A stretch of DNA of 64,000 bases from an uncultured Methylococcaceae bacterium (GCA_903917345.1 CAIXAE010000002.1:1-64000), one strand, 5' to 3'. Positions 30,777 to 39,329 are shown, numbered from the stretch's first letter. Translations and numbers: made by a program. Notes: generated by a model not told the origin, from the letters alone.

Positions 30777-31082
30777 GTGAATAAATCGGAATTAATTGAC
30801 GCTATTGCTTTAAAGCAATCACATCTACAACTTAAAGATGTAGAGTTGGCTGTTAGATGCATAATTGAAGGGATGAATGTTTCTTTATCTTCAGGCGATA
30901 GAATCGAGATAAGAGGTTTTGGTAGTTTCTCACTCCATAATCGTCCTGAGCGTATGGGTCGTAACCCTAAAACAGGTGAACCTGTCGCACTTGGTGCAAA
31001 ACATGTCCCACATTTCAAGCCTGGCAAAGAAATGAGAGAAAGAGTTAACGTTTCAAGTAGTGAATATCAAATTTTAGATTAA
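30777..31082 (+). CDS. ihfB: Integration host factor subunit beta
   Basis: A 101-residue HU/IHF-family DNA-bending protein that pairs with IhfA. The GTG at 30777 is chosen, with AGGGG at 30766-30770, giving [20 protein letters not shown] as in other IhfB. The longer frame from 30720 would run through the hairpin upstream. The beta-arm region [20 protein letters not shown] and NPKTGEPV with the intercalating proline are intact, as is [13 protein letters not shown]. The rpsA-ihfB order is conserved in gammaproteobacteria. Confidence 0.95.
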   Translation: MNKSELIDAIALKQSHLQLKDVELAVRCIIEGMNVSLSSGDRIEIRGFGSFSLHNRPERMGRNPKTGEPVALGAKHVPHFKPGKEMRERVNVSSSEYQILD

Positions 31083-31090
31083 ATTGAGTT

Positions 31091-31137
31091 AAAGTAATAA
31101 TGAGTTAAAGTTAACTCGTTGTTACTTTGATTTTTTA
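31091..31137 (+). terminator. Intrinsic terminator after ihfB
   Basis: AAAGTAATAATGAGTTAA pairs with TTAACTCGTTGTTACTTT over 18 positions (two G-T pairs), followed by a T run. The symmetric sequence around the loop is also nearly palindromic. It closes the rpsA-ihfB unit. Confidence 0.75.
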
Positions 31138-31283
31138 ATCGATCAAAGTTGTTCCTCTCATACTCCCGCTGTTTATAAAGCTTAATACATAGCTATTGAG
31201 CCACTCCTTGTTTAAATGAGTACCACTCTTTAGTCATAATCCCTTCTATCTAAACGATAAAACACACCTCAAATTAACTTGTT

Positions 31284-31332
31284 TTGATTACATAAGAATG
31301 TATGATATATTTCATTAATGAGAATGATTATT
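31284..31332 (+). promoter_or_regulatory. feo promoter with Fur box
   Basis: -35 TTGATT (31284-31289), 16-bp spacer and -10 TATATT (31306-31311) precede a 19-bp element at 31314-31332, ATTAATGAGAATGATTATT. It matches the Fur consensus at 14 of 19 positions by direct comparison. The box covers the expected transcription start, so iron-loaded Fur should repress feoABC. Confidence 0.7.
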
Positions 31333-31381
31333 GATTACTTCTTGCGATTGCAAAGATGTACATACACTTTAGGTTGAATAT

Positions 31382-31618
31382 ATGGCTATCAGTTTTAAAA
31401 ATCTAATGGTGGGTGATTTTGGCAAGATTGTTGGCTTTGAGCAAAGTGGCAAGGCTTATCGTAAGCGTTTATTAGCGATGGGATTAACGCCGGGTACAGA
31501 GTTTAGCGTGATTCGTTTTGCACCGATGGGTGATCCGGTAGAGATAAAACTCAGAGGTTTTTCATTAACCTTACGAAAAGATGAGGCCTCAATATTGTTA
31601 ATAGAGAAGGTCCTATGA
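31382..31618 (+). CDS. feoA: Ferrous iron transport accessory protein FeoA
   Basis: A 78-residue SH3-like cytosolic protein. FeoA-family landmarks are GDFGKIVGFEQSGKAYRKRL, LLAMGLTPGTEF and DPVEIKLRGFSLTLRKDEA. It is needed for FeoB-dependent Fe(II) uptake, probably by contacting FeoB. It is the first gene of the feoABC operon; its stop overlaps the feoB start by 4 bases. Confidence 0.95.
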   Translation: MAISFKNLMVGDFGKIVGFEQSGKAYRKRLLAMGLTPGTEFSVIRFAPMGDPVEIKLRGFSLTLRKDEASILLIEKVL

Positions 31619-33933
31619 AATCCCATTTCATAGTGGGCGTTGTAGGTAACCCCAATTGCGGTAAAACGACCTTATTTAATGTACTGACTGGATCAAAACA
31701 GCATGTCGGTAATTGGCCGGGTGTAACGGTTGAGAAAAAGACGGGCGAATATAGCCATGATCATCAACTCATTGAATTGGTAGACTTGCCAGGCACCTAT
31801 TCATTAGAGGCAGCAGATGATCAGGTATCCCTCGATGAAAAAGTAGCTAGAGATTATGTGGCCTCAAAAGAAGCCGATTTAATCATTAATATCATTGATG
31901 CTTCAAATATAGAAAGAAACCTCTATCTCACATCTCAACTGATTGAAATGCGCGTACCAATGTTGGTCGTGCTAAATATGATGGATGCCGTTAAACAACG
32001 CGGTATAAAAATTGATGCTGAATACTTAGCAGAGCAACTGGGTTGTCCTGTTATTCCGATATCAGCGTCTGCTAAATCAGGCATTTCGCATTTAAAAGCC
32101 GTCATCAATAAAGCGGCTGTTGATAAACCTATCCCAAAAGTCAGCATTGAATACGACAGTATTTTAGAGTCGGCTATCAGTGAACTATCACATGCTTTAA
32201 TACCCATTGCAGAACAGTATCAATGTGCCTTACGTTGGCTTGCGCTTAGAGCGTTAGAGTCAGATACATTGGCAAAAGAAATGGTAGGGGAGGCTTTATG
32301 GCCTCTTGTTTGTGAATTACAAACAAAAGTTGAAGCTGACACAGCGGATGAAATAGATATACTCGCTGCAGATGCGCGTTATGGCTTTGTAAACCTAATG
32401 ATTAAATCTGCCGTTTGTCGTTTAGATGAAGTCAGTCGTCATAAAACAGAAAAGATAGATACCCTCGTCCTAAATCGTTATTTAGGTATCCCTATTTTCT
32501 TGTTAGTGATGTATACGATGTTCATGTTTACCATAAATTTAGGGACTGCATTTGTTGATTTCTTTGATCAATCCGTAGGTGCATTATTAATCGATGGTTT
32601 AGGTGTTGAGCTTAAGTCTATTTATTGTCCTGAGTGGTTAATCGTTCTACTTACAAAAGGCGTTGGGTCGGGTATACAAGTGGTTGCGACATTCATCCCG
32701 ATCATAGGATTGTTGTTTATGTTTTTGTCAGCCTTAGAAGATTCAGGCTATATGGCAAGAGCAGCTTTCGTAATGGATCGATTTATGCGCATGATTGGCT
32801 TGCCGGGTAAATCCTTCGTGCCCATGATTGTAGGATTTGGATGTAATGTTCCGGCCATTATGGCAACAAGAACCTTAGAAAATAAGCGGGATAGAATTTT
32901 AACGAATTTAATGAATCCCTTTATGTCATGCGGTGCTCGTTTACCGGTCTATGCTTTATTTGCGGCTGCTTTCTTCCCCGTTGGCGGACAGAATCTGGTC
33001 TTTGGGTTATATTTAGTGGGCATAGCCGTCGCAGTATTAACAGGCTTAATTATGCGTCATACGCTATTTAAAGGGGAGTCAGCGCCTTTTATTATGGAAT
33101 TGCCCGCTTATCATATGCCGACCTTACAAGGCGTTATGATACGCACCTGGGATAGATTACAAGCTTTTATAATGAATGCGGGTAAGGTTATTGTGCCTAT
33201 GGTGATCGTATTAAATTTTTTAAATGCTTTAGGTACAGACGGTAGCTTTAATCAAGAAAATAGTAATAAATCGGTCCTCAGTGAAATAGGGCGTACATTA
33301 ACCCCCGCTTTTAAACCCATGGGTATAGAGAATGAAAACTGGCCAGCCACAGTCGGTATCTTTACAGGCGTATTGGCAAAAGAAGCGGTTGTCGGGACCC
33401 TAGATGCATTGTATAGCCAAATATTAACAACTGAACCCCAGCAACAAACAGCGTTTAATCTTAAAGATAGTCTACTGGCCGCGTGTGCAACCATTCCTGC
33501 CAACTTAACTAAATTGGCGGATCATGTTTTAGATCCATTGGGGTTAAACATTGGGAAGGTTGATGATTTAAGCGCGGCAGCCAGTGAGCAAGCCGTTAAT
33601 GCAAATACCTTTGCCGCTATGCAGCAAAGTTTTGATGGTAAGGCAGGTGCTTTTGCCTATTTGTTGTTCATCTTACTCTATGCACCTTGTGTTGCAGCAA
33701 CGGCGGCCATTTATAGAGAGACTAGTGCGGGTTGGGCTGTATTTGTTGTTTTTTGGACGACAGGTATCGCCTATTCAACGGCAACAATATTCTACCAATC
33801 GGTTACTTTTGCCCAGCACCCGGTTTATTCGAGTACGTGGATTACTGCTTTGCTGATGATATTTACAACGGTTATAGCGGGCTTATGGTGGAGTGGTAAA
33901 CTTCAGCAAAAAGCGGCTACTTCGGGCATTTAA
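31615..33933 (+). CDS. feoB: Ferrous iron transporter FeoB
   Basis: A 772-residue inner-membrane Fe(II) transporter. The N-terminal G-protein domain has G1 GNPNCGKTTLFN, a threonine-containing G2 region (GNWPGVTVEKKTG), G3 DLPGTYSL and G4 NMMD. A GDI-like helical domain follows, then two Gate domains with the core motifs GFGCNVPAIMATRTLENKRD and MSCGARLPVYALFAAAFF. The length is typical. It lies between feoA and feoC with overlapping or 2-bp junctions. It should work under low-oxygen or reducing conditions, where Fe(II) is available. Confidence 0.97.
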   Translation: MKSHFIVGVVGNPNCGKTTLFNVLTGSKQHVGNWPGVTVEKKTGEYSHDHQLIELVDLPGTYSLEAADDQVSLDEKVARDYVASKEADLIINIIDASNIERNLYLTSQLIEMRVPMLVVLNMMDAVKQRGIKIDAEYLAEQLGCPVIPISASAKSGISHLKAVINKAAVDKPIPKVSIEYDSILESAISELSHALIPIAEQYQCALRWLALRALESDTLAKEMVGEALWPLVCELQTKVEADTADEIDILAADARYGFVNLMIKSAVCRLDEVSRHKTEKIDTLVLNRYLGIPIFLLVMYTMFMFTINLGTAFVDFFDQSVGALLIDGLGVELKSIYCPEWLIVLLTKGVGSGIQVVATFIPIIGLLFMFLSALEDSGYMARAAFVMDRFMRMIGLPGKSFVPMIVGFGCNVPAIMATRTLENKRDRILTNLMNPFMSCGARLPVYALFAAAFFPVGGQNLVFGLYLVGIAVAVLTGLIMRHTLFKGESAPFIMELPAYHMPTLQGVMIRTWDRLQAFIMNAGKVIVPMVIVLNFLNALGTDGSFNQENSNKSVLSEIGRTLTPAFKPMGIENENWPATVGIFTGVLAKEAVVGTLDALYSQILTTEPQQQTAFNLKDSLLAACATIPANLTKLADHVLDPLGLNIGKVDDLSAAASEQAVNANTFAAMQQSFDGKAGAFAYLLFILLYAPCVAATAAIYRETSAGWAVFVVFWTTGIAYSTATIFYQSVTFAQHPVYSSTWITALLMIFTTVIAGLWWSGKLQQKAATSGI

Positions 33934-33935
33934 GT

Positions 33936-34163
33936 ATGATCTTGTCTGATTTAAGAGATTATCTCAAACAAAGGCCTAGCGTCGCACTAGCGGACTTGGT
34001 TAATCATTTTAACTGTGATGCAGACGCCCTACGCGGCATGATGCAGCGCTGGATAAATAAAGGCAGTCTGCTTAAGTTATCCAATGATAAAGCCTGTGGA
34101 ACCAGCTGTTGTAAATGTGATCCGACGTTAACAGAAATCTATCAATGGATCGATACTAAATAA
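33936..34163 (+). CDS. feoC: FeoC-like winged-helix protein
   Basis: A 75-residue protein beginning MILSDLRDYLKQRPSVALAD, a winged-helix fold as in FeoC. The C-terminal half carries the cysteine cluster CGTSCCKCDP, which in FeoC proteins can bind an oxygen-sensitive Fe-S cluster. FeoC modulates FeoB stability or opening. Position 2 bp after feoB makes the assignment firm. The gene ends 5 bp from the convergent mepA gene. Confidence 0.9.
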   Translation: MILSDLRDYLKQRPSVALADLVNHFNCDADALRGMMQRWINKGSLLKLSNDKACGTSCCKCDPTLTEIYQWIDTK

Positions 34164-34167
34164 AAAT

Positions 34168-35022
34168 CTATTGATGCAAGACCGCTTCACAAAGCTTGGG
34201 TAACTCTGCGGGTTTAGTTAAGATAGGGCTAGGAGTAGGGTGTTTTGCCTCTTCAGTAAACCACCATGCCAGTCCTGCATCACAGCCATTCCCTGCGGGC
34301 AAAGCTTCTTGAGTTTGGCAGTTCGGATTTCCAACAGGACACTTTAAACGCACATGAAAGTGATCATCATGATGCCACCAAGGGCGAATTTTTCGTAACC
34401 AATCTTCTTTGTAATATTTCATACAAAGCTCACGTTTAATACTGGGATTCACAAAAATCCGATCCACTTCTGGTCTTGAGGCGGCAGCCGCTAGAACGGA
34501 TTCATTCGTTTTTGACCACTGTCTAGGGTCTAGGTAAATAGTGTTTTTTAAGAGGACAGACGGCGCTGACCAACTTTCTCTTTCATCATAACTGAGCGTG
34601 TGCGTGTTGGCATGTTGAGATGATAAAAACCAAATATCTACATCTAAGCCTGTTTGATGACTCCGGTGACCACTAACAGTAGGTCCGCCACGGGCTTGCC
34701 CTAAATCGCCGATTAATATATTTCCTAAATTTTGATGGCTGGCGGTTTGTCCTAAATTAACAATAAAGTTTTTAAGCTCAGGATGTCCAAAAGCGCGCTT
34801 TCTAGAAGGGCGCATGATTTGATAACCCATACCAGTGGCAGGTACTAAAACGGCTCCACTAATACAGCCCGAAGTATAAGTGCCAATGCTTTGGGGGGAG
34901 GAGGTTAATGTAGGTTGGGATACTTGAGACCAGCGTAGCGCGATAGGGTCGGCGGCTAAACAGTGGGTGCTTAAAGCGCTCAATAAGACTAAGGTATAGC
35001 CGGGCAGATTAATATTTAGCAT
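34168..35022 (-). CDS. mepA: Penicillin-insensitive murein endopeptidase MepA
   Basis: A 284-residue periplasmic LAS-family metallopeptidase that cuts D-Ala-mDAP crosslinks in peptidoglycan. The signal peptide is hydrophobic and ends near THCLAADPI. Zinc ligands are visible in GHRSHQTGLDVDIWF (H and D) and WWHHDDHFHVRLKCP (HxH), and cysteines for disulfides are present (CISGAV, CDAGLAWW). The stop is 5 bp from feoC on the other strand. An unassigned RNA-like unit lies directly upstream in the same direction, so mepA could be its downstream gene. Confidence 0.95.
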   Translation of the reverse strand: MLNINLPGYTLVLLSALSTHCLAADPIALRWSQVSQPTLTSSPQSIGTYTSGCISGAVLVPATGMGYQIMRPSRKRAFGHPELKNFIVNLGQTASHQNLGNILIGDLGQARGGPTVSGHRSHQTGLDVDIWFLSSQHANTHTLSYDERESWSAPSVLLKNTIYLDPRQWSKTNESVLAAAASRPEVDRIFVNPSIKRELCMKYYKEDWLRKIRPWWHHDDHFHVRLKCPVGNPNCQTQEALPAGNGCDAGLAWWFTEEAKHPTPSPILTKPAELPKLCEAVLHQ

Positions 35023-35060
35023 CGTTATACCTCTTTAAACAGTTAGAAACTAACGGGCAT

Positions 35061-35241
35061 AAAAAAGCCCACCTATAGTGGGCTCCGTCCTGTATTTTTT
35101 ATTGTATGGACGACTGCTGGGTGCATAGCAGTTTCAATTAAGTAGCGATTTTTCTTGTTATTTTGCCAAATCAATCTGGCCGCTTTCCTCCTCCTATAGA
35201 AGGACAAAGTTCCTTAAAAACTTTGGTACCTCTCTTAAGGT
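35061..35241 (-). ncRNA. Candidate small RNA or structured leader upstream of mepA
   Basis: On the minus strand a sigma70-type promoter (35248-35276) is followed by about 181 bases ending in a textbook terminator: AGCCCAC-TATAG-GTGGGCT (35066-35084) then a T run. Inside are short hairpins: CAAAG/CTTTG around AAGGA, TCCT/AGGA, GCCA/TGGC and CTGCT/AGCAG. Several GGA motifs occur, including AGGAGGAGGAAAG and AGGACGGAG. No open frame or known riboswitch motif was recognised. The terminator ends 39 bases before the mepA start, so this is either an independent small RNA or an attenuating leader. Confidence 0.55.
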
Positions 35242-35247
35242 GTGTGC

Positions 35248-35276
35248 ATTCTAAAGTAAAGAAATTCGCTTGTCTA
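35248..35276 (-). promoter_or_regulatory. Promoter of the candidate RNA
   Basis: On the minus strand -35 TAGACA (35271-35276) and -10 TAGAAT (35248-35253) are separated by exactly 17 bp. This places the start near 35241. It lies immediately downstream of the rep terminator, so the unit has its own start. Confidence 0.6.
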
Positions 35277-35277
35277 C

Positions 35278-35302
35278 AAAAAAGTGCGACAATTTGTCGC
35301 AC
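35278..35302 (-). terminator. Intrinsic terminator after rep
   Basis: The perfect stem GTGCGAC-AAATT-GTCGCAC (35284-35302) is followed on the minus strand by six T. It ends minus-strand transcription coming from rep. Confidence 0.85.
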
Positions 35303-35400
35303 ATAAAAAATAATGAATTAACAGTGCTAAAACGTTTTGTTTTTGGCGGGTTTAAATGTTTTAAATCAGTTTGTTATAGCTTTGTATCAAAACAATCTAA

Positions 35401-37404
35401 TTACGAAAGCATCGATTTTAAATTAGCTAGATTAGCCTTACCGCGCTCTTTAATCACTTCCGGAGCGAGTTGGTTTTTATTAATCCACTCTAAATCTTCG
35501 GCAGGGAGTTCATTTAAAAATCGGCTGGGTTCGCATTCAGTGATTTCGCCATAGCGTTTACGATGTGTGCAATAGCTAAAAGTACAGGTGCGTTGCGCGC
35601 GGGTAATGCCCACATAAGCTAAACGCCGTTCTTCTTCAATATTATCTGTTTCAATACTGTTTTGATGCGGCAGAATATTTTCTTCAATACCAATTAAAAA
35701 TACATGCGGAAACTCCAAGCCCTTAGCCGCATGTAAGGTCATTAAGCTGACTTGCTCTATTGCTTCCTCTTCTTGGTTTCGCTCCATAATATCCATCAGG
35801 AGTATTTTGGCGACGATTTCTGCTAACGGTTTTTGTTCGGTAGTTTCTTTATCGGCAATGCGTTTTAACCATTCAACCAGCTCAAAAACGTTCTTAATCT
35901 TACGGTCTGCCGCTTCTTTGGATTTACTGTCTTCTTTTAAAAACTGCTCATAGCCAATTCGAGCAATAAAGTCTTCAATCACCTCAAAAGTATCACCGCG
36001 CTCAATCTGTTGTGTAGTCTCAGTGATTAACTCTTTAAATTTATGTAAACGCTGGATCGACTTCTCAGAGAGTTTTTGACTTAAGCCCAACTCAGAGCTT
36101 GCGGCAAATAAACTAATATGACGTTCGTTGGCATAACCGCCCAGCTTTTCTAAGGTAGTGGGGCCAATTTCTCTTCTGGGAGTATTAATCACCCGTAAAT
36201 AGGCGGCATCATCATCGGGGTTAACAAACAAACGCAAATAGGCCAATACATCTTTTACCTCAGAATAAGCAAAAAATGACGTGCTACCACTGATTAGATA
36301 GGGGATGTTATTTTCCCTGAGGCTTTGTTCAAATAAGCGAGATTGATGATTGCCGCGATATAAGATCGCGTAATCCTGAAACCGACTGCCGTTTCTAAAC
36401 TTGTGATGCACAATTTCAGAGACCACTTGTTGCGCTTCCACTTGATCATTCTTATGGCTTAATACTCTGAGTGGATCACCATAGCCTAACTCACTCCACA
36501 AACGTTTTTCAAACGTATGGGGGTTGTTGGCAATTAAATGATTGGCCACTTTTAAAATACGCCCCGTAGAGCGGTAATTTTGTTCTAGTTTAACCACTTG
36601 TAACCGCGCGAAATCTTTCTGTAATTGCGCTAAGTTCTCGGGTTGTGCACCACGCCACGCATAAATAGATTGATCATCATCACCCACCACCGTAAAACGC
36701 CCTAACTTACCGGCAATCAGCTTAACGAGTTGATATTGGGTAATGTTAGTGTCTTGATATTCATCCACTAACAAATACCGGATTTTATTTTGCCACTTTT
36801 CTAAAATAGGCGGATGTTCCTGAAACAGTAACACTGGCAATAAAATCAAATCATCAAAATCGACTGCATTGTAGGCTTTTAAACTTCGGGTATATTCTTC
36901 ATAAAGAATGGCGCTAGGGTATTGCACTGGGGTCGCAAGGCTTAATGCTTGCTCTGGTGTTACAAAGGCATTTTTCCATTGCCCAATCTGCTGCGCATAC
37001 TGCTCCACTTGGTCGATTACACAATCCTTTGCCCCGTAATTAATCAGATTTTTTAATAGTGTTAGTTTGTCTTGCTCATCAAATAAGGTAATCGCGGCTT
37101 TATAGGCTAAGGTCTTATATTCTTTTCTTAAAATATCCAAGCCTAACGAATGAAAAGTAGAGACTCTTAAGCCCCGCGTTTCGGTACTATCTAATAGTTT
37201 AGAAACCCGGCTCTTCATTTCTCTAGCGGCTTTATTAGTAAAGGTAACGGCGGCAATATGGCGGGCGGGTAAGCCTTGTTTAACGAGATAGGCTATTTTT
37301 TCGGTAATAACGCGCGTTTTACCACTGCCAGCACCGGCGAGTACCAATAAAGGATGATCAATTGCTTTAACCGCTGCAAGTTGTTCGGGGTTGAGTTTAG
37401 CCAT
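35401..37404 (-). CDS. rep: ATP-dependent DNA helicase Rep
   Basis: A 667-residue UvrD/Rep superfamily 1 helicase that unwinds 3'-to-5' and clears proteins ahead of replication forks. Motif I LVLAGAGSGKTRVITEKIAY, motif II LLVDEYQDTN, motif III VVGDDDQSIYAWRGA, motif IV LEQNYRSTGRIL, motif V LMTLHAAKGLEFPHV and motif VI RRLAYVGITRAQ are all present. The length fits Rep (about 670) better than UvrD (about 720). It has its own terminator. No frameshift is seen. Confidence 0.93.
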   Translation of the reverse strand: MAKLNPEQLAAVKAIDHPLLVLAGAGSGKTRVITEKIAYLVKQGLPARHIAAVTFTNKAAREMKSRVSKLLDSTETRGLRVSTFHSLGLDILRKEYKTLAYKAAITLFDEQDKLTLLKNLINYGAKDCVIDQVEQYAQQIGQWKNAFVTPEQALSLATPVQYPSAILYEEYTRSLKAYNAVDFDDLILLPVLLFQEHPPILEKWQNKIRYLLVDEYQDTNITQYQLVKLIAGKLGRFTVVGDDDQSIYAWRGAQPENLAQLQKDFARLQVVKLEQNYRSTGRILKVANHLIANNPHTFEKRLWSELGYGDPLRVLSHKNDQVEAQQVVSEIVHHKFRNGSRFQDYAILYRGNHQSRLFEQSLRENNIPYLISGSTSFFAYSEVKDVLAYLRLFVNPDDDAAYLRVINTPRREIGPTTLEKLGGYANERHISLFAASSELGLSQKLSEKSIQRLHKFKELITETTQQIERGDTFEVIEDFIARIGYEQFLKEDSKSKEAADRKIKNVFELVEWLKRIADKETTEQKPLAEIVAKILLMDIMERNQEEEAIEQVSLMTLHAAKGLEFPHVFLIGIEENILPHQNSIETDNIEEERRLAYVGITRAQRTCTFSYCTHRKRYGEITECEPSRFLNELPAEDLEWINKNQLAPEVIKERGKANLANLKSMLS

Positions 37405-37539
37405 TAAGAGGGGGTAACGATTACGGGATAGAGCGTTTGAGGATTTTGCTTATTATAACGTTAAACGAAGGTGTTTTTTTATCAGATAGCCTCTGGTTTG
37501 ATGATCATTTATCCAAACCAAAGGAGGGGGAGGGTTTAT

Positions 37540-38139
37540 CTATTCAACTAACTTTATAACAGGATCTGAGTAATCAGAAACACCTTCTTTAGAAACGGTA
37601 TTAAAACAAAAGTAGTAATAAGTGGCTGGCGTTAAGCCTGTAAACTCATGCTGTGCATAAGTGCTTGTGACCGGCTCAGAATACTTTTCGTCTGATTCTT
37701 TTTTAAAGATAATATTGTAAGCCACTGCACCCTTAACCGCTTTGATATCAACAATAACAATACCGCTACTTGCGCCAGACTTTACGGCTAATTCTGCCTT
37801 TTGATGAGGGGTAGGTACTTTTGATGCGTTGAAGCCACTTTGGGCAATAATCGTCTCATCGCCTTTAGCGACTTTATTGACATAATTGACTAATAGATGA
37901 AACATATCATCGAGTTGTTTTTCTTTATCTTGCAAAAGCAGAGCGGCGATATGACCACCGTCTTTTGCATTTAATATCGCTGTTTCAAACTCATCGATTA
38001 AAGCGTTAATAGTGGCGATAGGGATGTCGATGGTAGGAAAAATGGCCACATTGGCTAATTTACTTGAAACATTTCTGCAGAAAACCAGTTTAAGGGCATT
38101 GTTGAGTTGTATAAAGTCTAGCTTTGCAACTATTGTCAT
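37540..38139 (-). CDS. Hypothetical protein with fibronectin type III-like domain
   Basis: A 199-residue protein with no signal peptide. The N-terminal half is helical and not recognised. The last 90 residues resemble a fibronectin type III fold: GASSGIVIVDIKAVKGAVAY as an early strand, then TSTYAQHEFTGLTPATYYYF and TVSKEGVSDYSDPVIK, with the usual L-tPATxYxF and DYS-P pattern. Such proteins in gammaproteobacteria are often uncharacterised. The gene is isolated between rep and the repeat array. Function unknown. Confidence 0.7.
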   Translation of the reverse strand: MTIVAKLDFIQLNNALKLVFCRNVSSKLANVAIFPTIDIPIATINALIDEFETAILNAKDGGHIAALLLQDKEKQLDDMFHLLVNYVNKVAKGDETIIAQSGFNASKVPTPHQKAELAVKSGASSGIVIVDIKAVKGAVAYNIIFKKESDEKYSEPVTSTYAQHEFTGLTPATYYYFCFNTVSKEGVSDYSDPVIKLVE

Positions 38140-38348
38140 TTGGAACCTCTATAAGATGACAGGGGGGAACAGTCACTATAGGCTCTTAACTTAATATAGC
38201 TATCTTTATCGTTAAACGAGTAAAAATAAATTAATGATTTTTAAGGTTTTTTATCTCAAGCTGCTGTATTCATACATTATTAATATGGAAAATAAAATTA
38301 TTTATTTTCCATAACGAACTATTCAATAGCCGTCTCGACGGCTAAAAA
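38140..38348. other. AT-rich spacer with two perfect hairpins
   Basis: Between the fibronectin-like gene and the tandem array lie two perfect inverted repeats: TATGGAAAATA/TATTTTCCATA (38284-38313, 11-bp stem, 8-nt loop) and TAGCCGT-CTCG-ACGGCTA (38327-38344). Neither has a T run after it on either strand, so they are not ordinary terminators. The second ends five bases before the first array unit. Confidence 0.6.
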
Positions 38349-38831
38349 CACATTAAAGCTTACACTTAGGGATTTATCGCTTTAGTTTGGCTAAAGAAAG
38401 CTTTAGTTCCACACATTATCACGAGCGTATCACCAACCGGAATTTAGGTTAGCCACATTAAAGCGATAATGTTATAGACCCAAGCTTTAATGTTATGAAC
38501 TTAAGCTTTGTTTACTCACATTCTAACGAGAAGTTGATCAATCATGGCTTGGGTTTAAGTAAACAAAGCATTAGTTACACACATTATCACGAGCGTATCA
38601 GCAACCGGCGTTTAGGTTACTCACATTAAAGCTTAGATTGTATAAACCTAAGTCTTAATGTTATGAACAAAGATTTTATTTACGCATATTAAAGCGATAA
38701 GTTGATCATTCATGGTTTTAATGTGGCTAAAGAAAGCTTTAACTTAGGATGTTTTCGCTTTAGTTACCCCCTATCAAAGCCATCATGTCATGAACCTAAG
38801 CTTAGGTTAACCTAAAGAAAGCTTCGGCTAT
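38349..38831. repeat. 483-bp tandem array: 23 degenerate 21-bp units, 168-bp higher-order period
   Basis: The stretch parses without gaps into 23 units of 21 bp. Many contain a central AAAGCTTT or AAGCTT-like core and begin CACATT, CTAAAG or TGAAC. Every eighth unit matches best: ACACATTATCACGAGCGTATCA occurs at 38411 and again at 38579, AAGTTGATCA at 38531 and 38699, and the CTAAAGAAAG-type unit at 38391, 38559 (GTAAACAAAG) and 38727. The offset is always 168 bp (8 x 21). It is not a CRISPR: there are no conserved repeats with unique spacers. In one plus frame it reads as degenerate heptapeptides broken by TAA codons. Confidence 0.85.
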
Positions 38832-38972
38832 AAAACACCTTAATATACGTCACAAACTGTCGCAGCCGTGTCATAACATACAAGTGATTAAGTCAGGCCG
38901 ATAGACAAAAAAATAGTAAAATGCAGCTTATTGAGTTTTAATTGAACTTACTTTATAAACACACCACTACGA

Positions 38973-39002
38973 CTACAGTTGGGCATCAATCCAATAAATC
39001 AT
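38973..39002 (-). pseudogene. Remnant of a toxin gene next to the DUF433 antitoxin
   Basis: A start codon overlaps the DUF433 stop (GCATGA). It opens a frame reading MIYWIDAQL and then stops at TAG. This nonapeptide resembles the N-terminus of DUF5615 PIN-like toxins (pattern M-x-x-W-I-D-A-Q/N-L-x-P), the usual downstream partner of DUF433 antitoxins. Nothing toxin-like follows; the tandem array begins about 140 bp further on. The gene appears truncated by deletion or replacement. The match is short, so this is a moderately supported inference. Confidence 0.55.
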
Positions 39003-39190
39003 GCAACTAATCGCTCTACATTTGCACGACGAGCCTTATATTTAAGACAGGCTTGAATATCAAGTAACTCTAAATTTGGAAAATCTTGCAGGATTTCTTC
39101 TTGGCTTACGCCTTCACCTAACATTTGTAGAATGTCGCTAACGCGAATTCTCATATTACGAACACAAGGCTTACCACCAAAATTTCCCAT
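38999..39190 (-). CDS. DUF433 domain antitoxin, toxin partner lost
   Basis: A 63-residue protein with the DUF433 signature GGKPCVRNMRIRVSDILQML followed by GVSQEEILQDFPNLELLDIQACL, a helix-turn-helix-like fold found in VapB45-type antitoxins. The usual N-terminal ten residues before GGKPC are mostly missing: an in-frame stop lies a few codons upstream, so the ATG at 39190 is the best start. Combined with the truncated toxin it looks like a decaying or orphan module. Confidence 0.75.
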   Translation of the reverse strand: MGNFGGKPCVRNMRIRVSDILQMLGEGVSQEEILQDFPNLELLDIQACLKYKARRANVERLVA

Positions 39191-39329
39191 CTCAATAAAA
39201 ATCGGACATTTCTATTTGTTGCTAACATTTCGATTTAAATAAATAAATTAATCACTAAAAAAAATTGATTTTCTCAAACATCCGATTAAATTGAAGTCTA
39301 ATCTTAATTGCAATTAAACGGTGAATATC

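Noticed and set aside
35061-35241. 6S RNA, RNase P RNA or SRP RNA assignment for the RNA-like unit
   Set aside because: Length is near that of 6S RNA, but the ends do not pair into a closing stem and none of the conserved segments of these RNAs was seen.
35270-35554. A plus-strand open frame at the 3' end of rep
   Set aside because: It is mostly antisense to rep and crosses the rep terminator palindrome.
38349-38831. CRISPR array
   Set aside because: Units vary throughout, have no unique spacers between conserved repeats, and no cas genes are near. The 21-bp period is uninterrupted.
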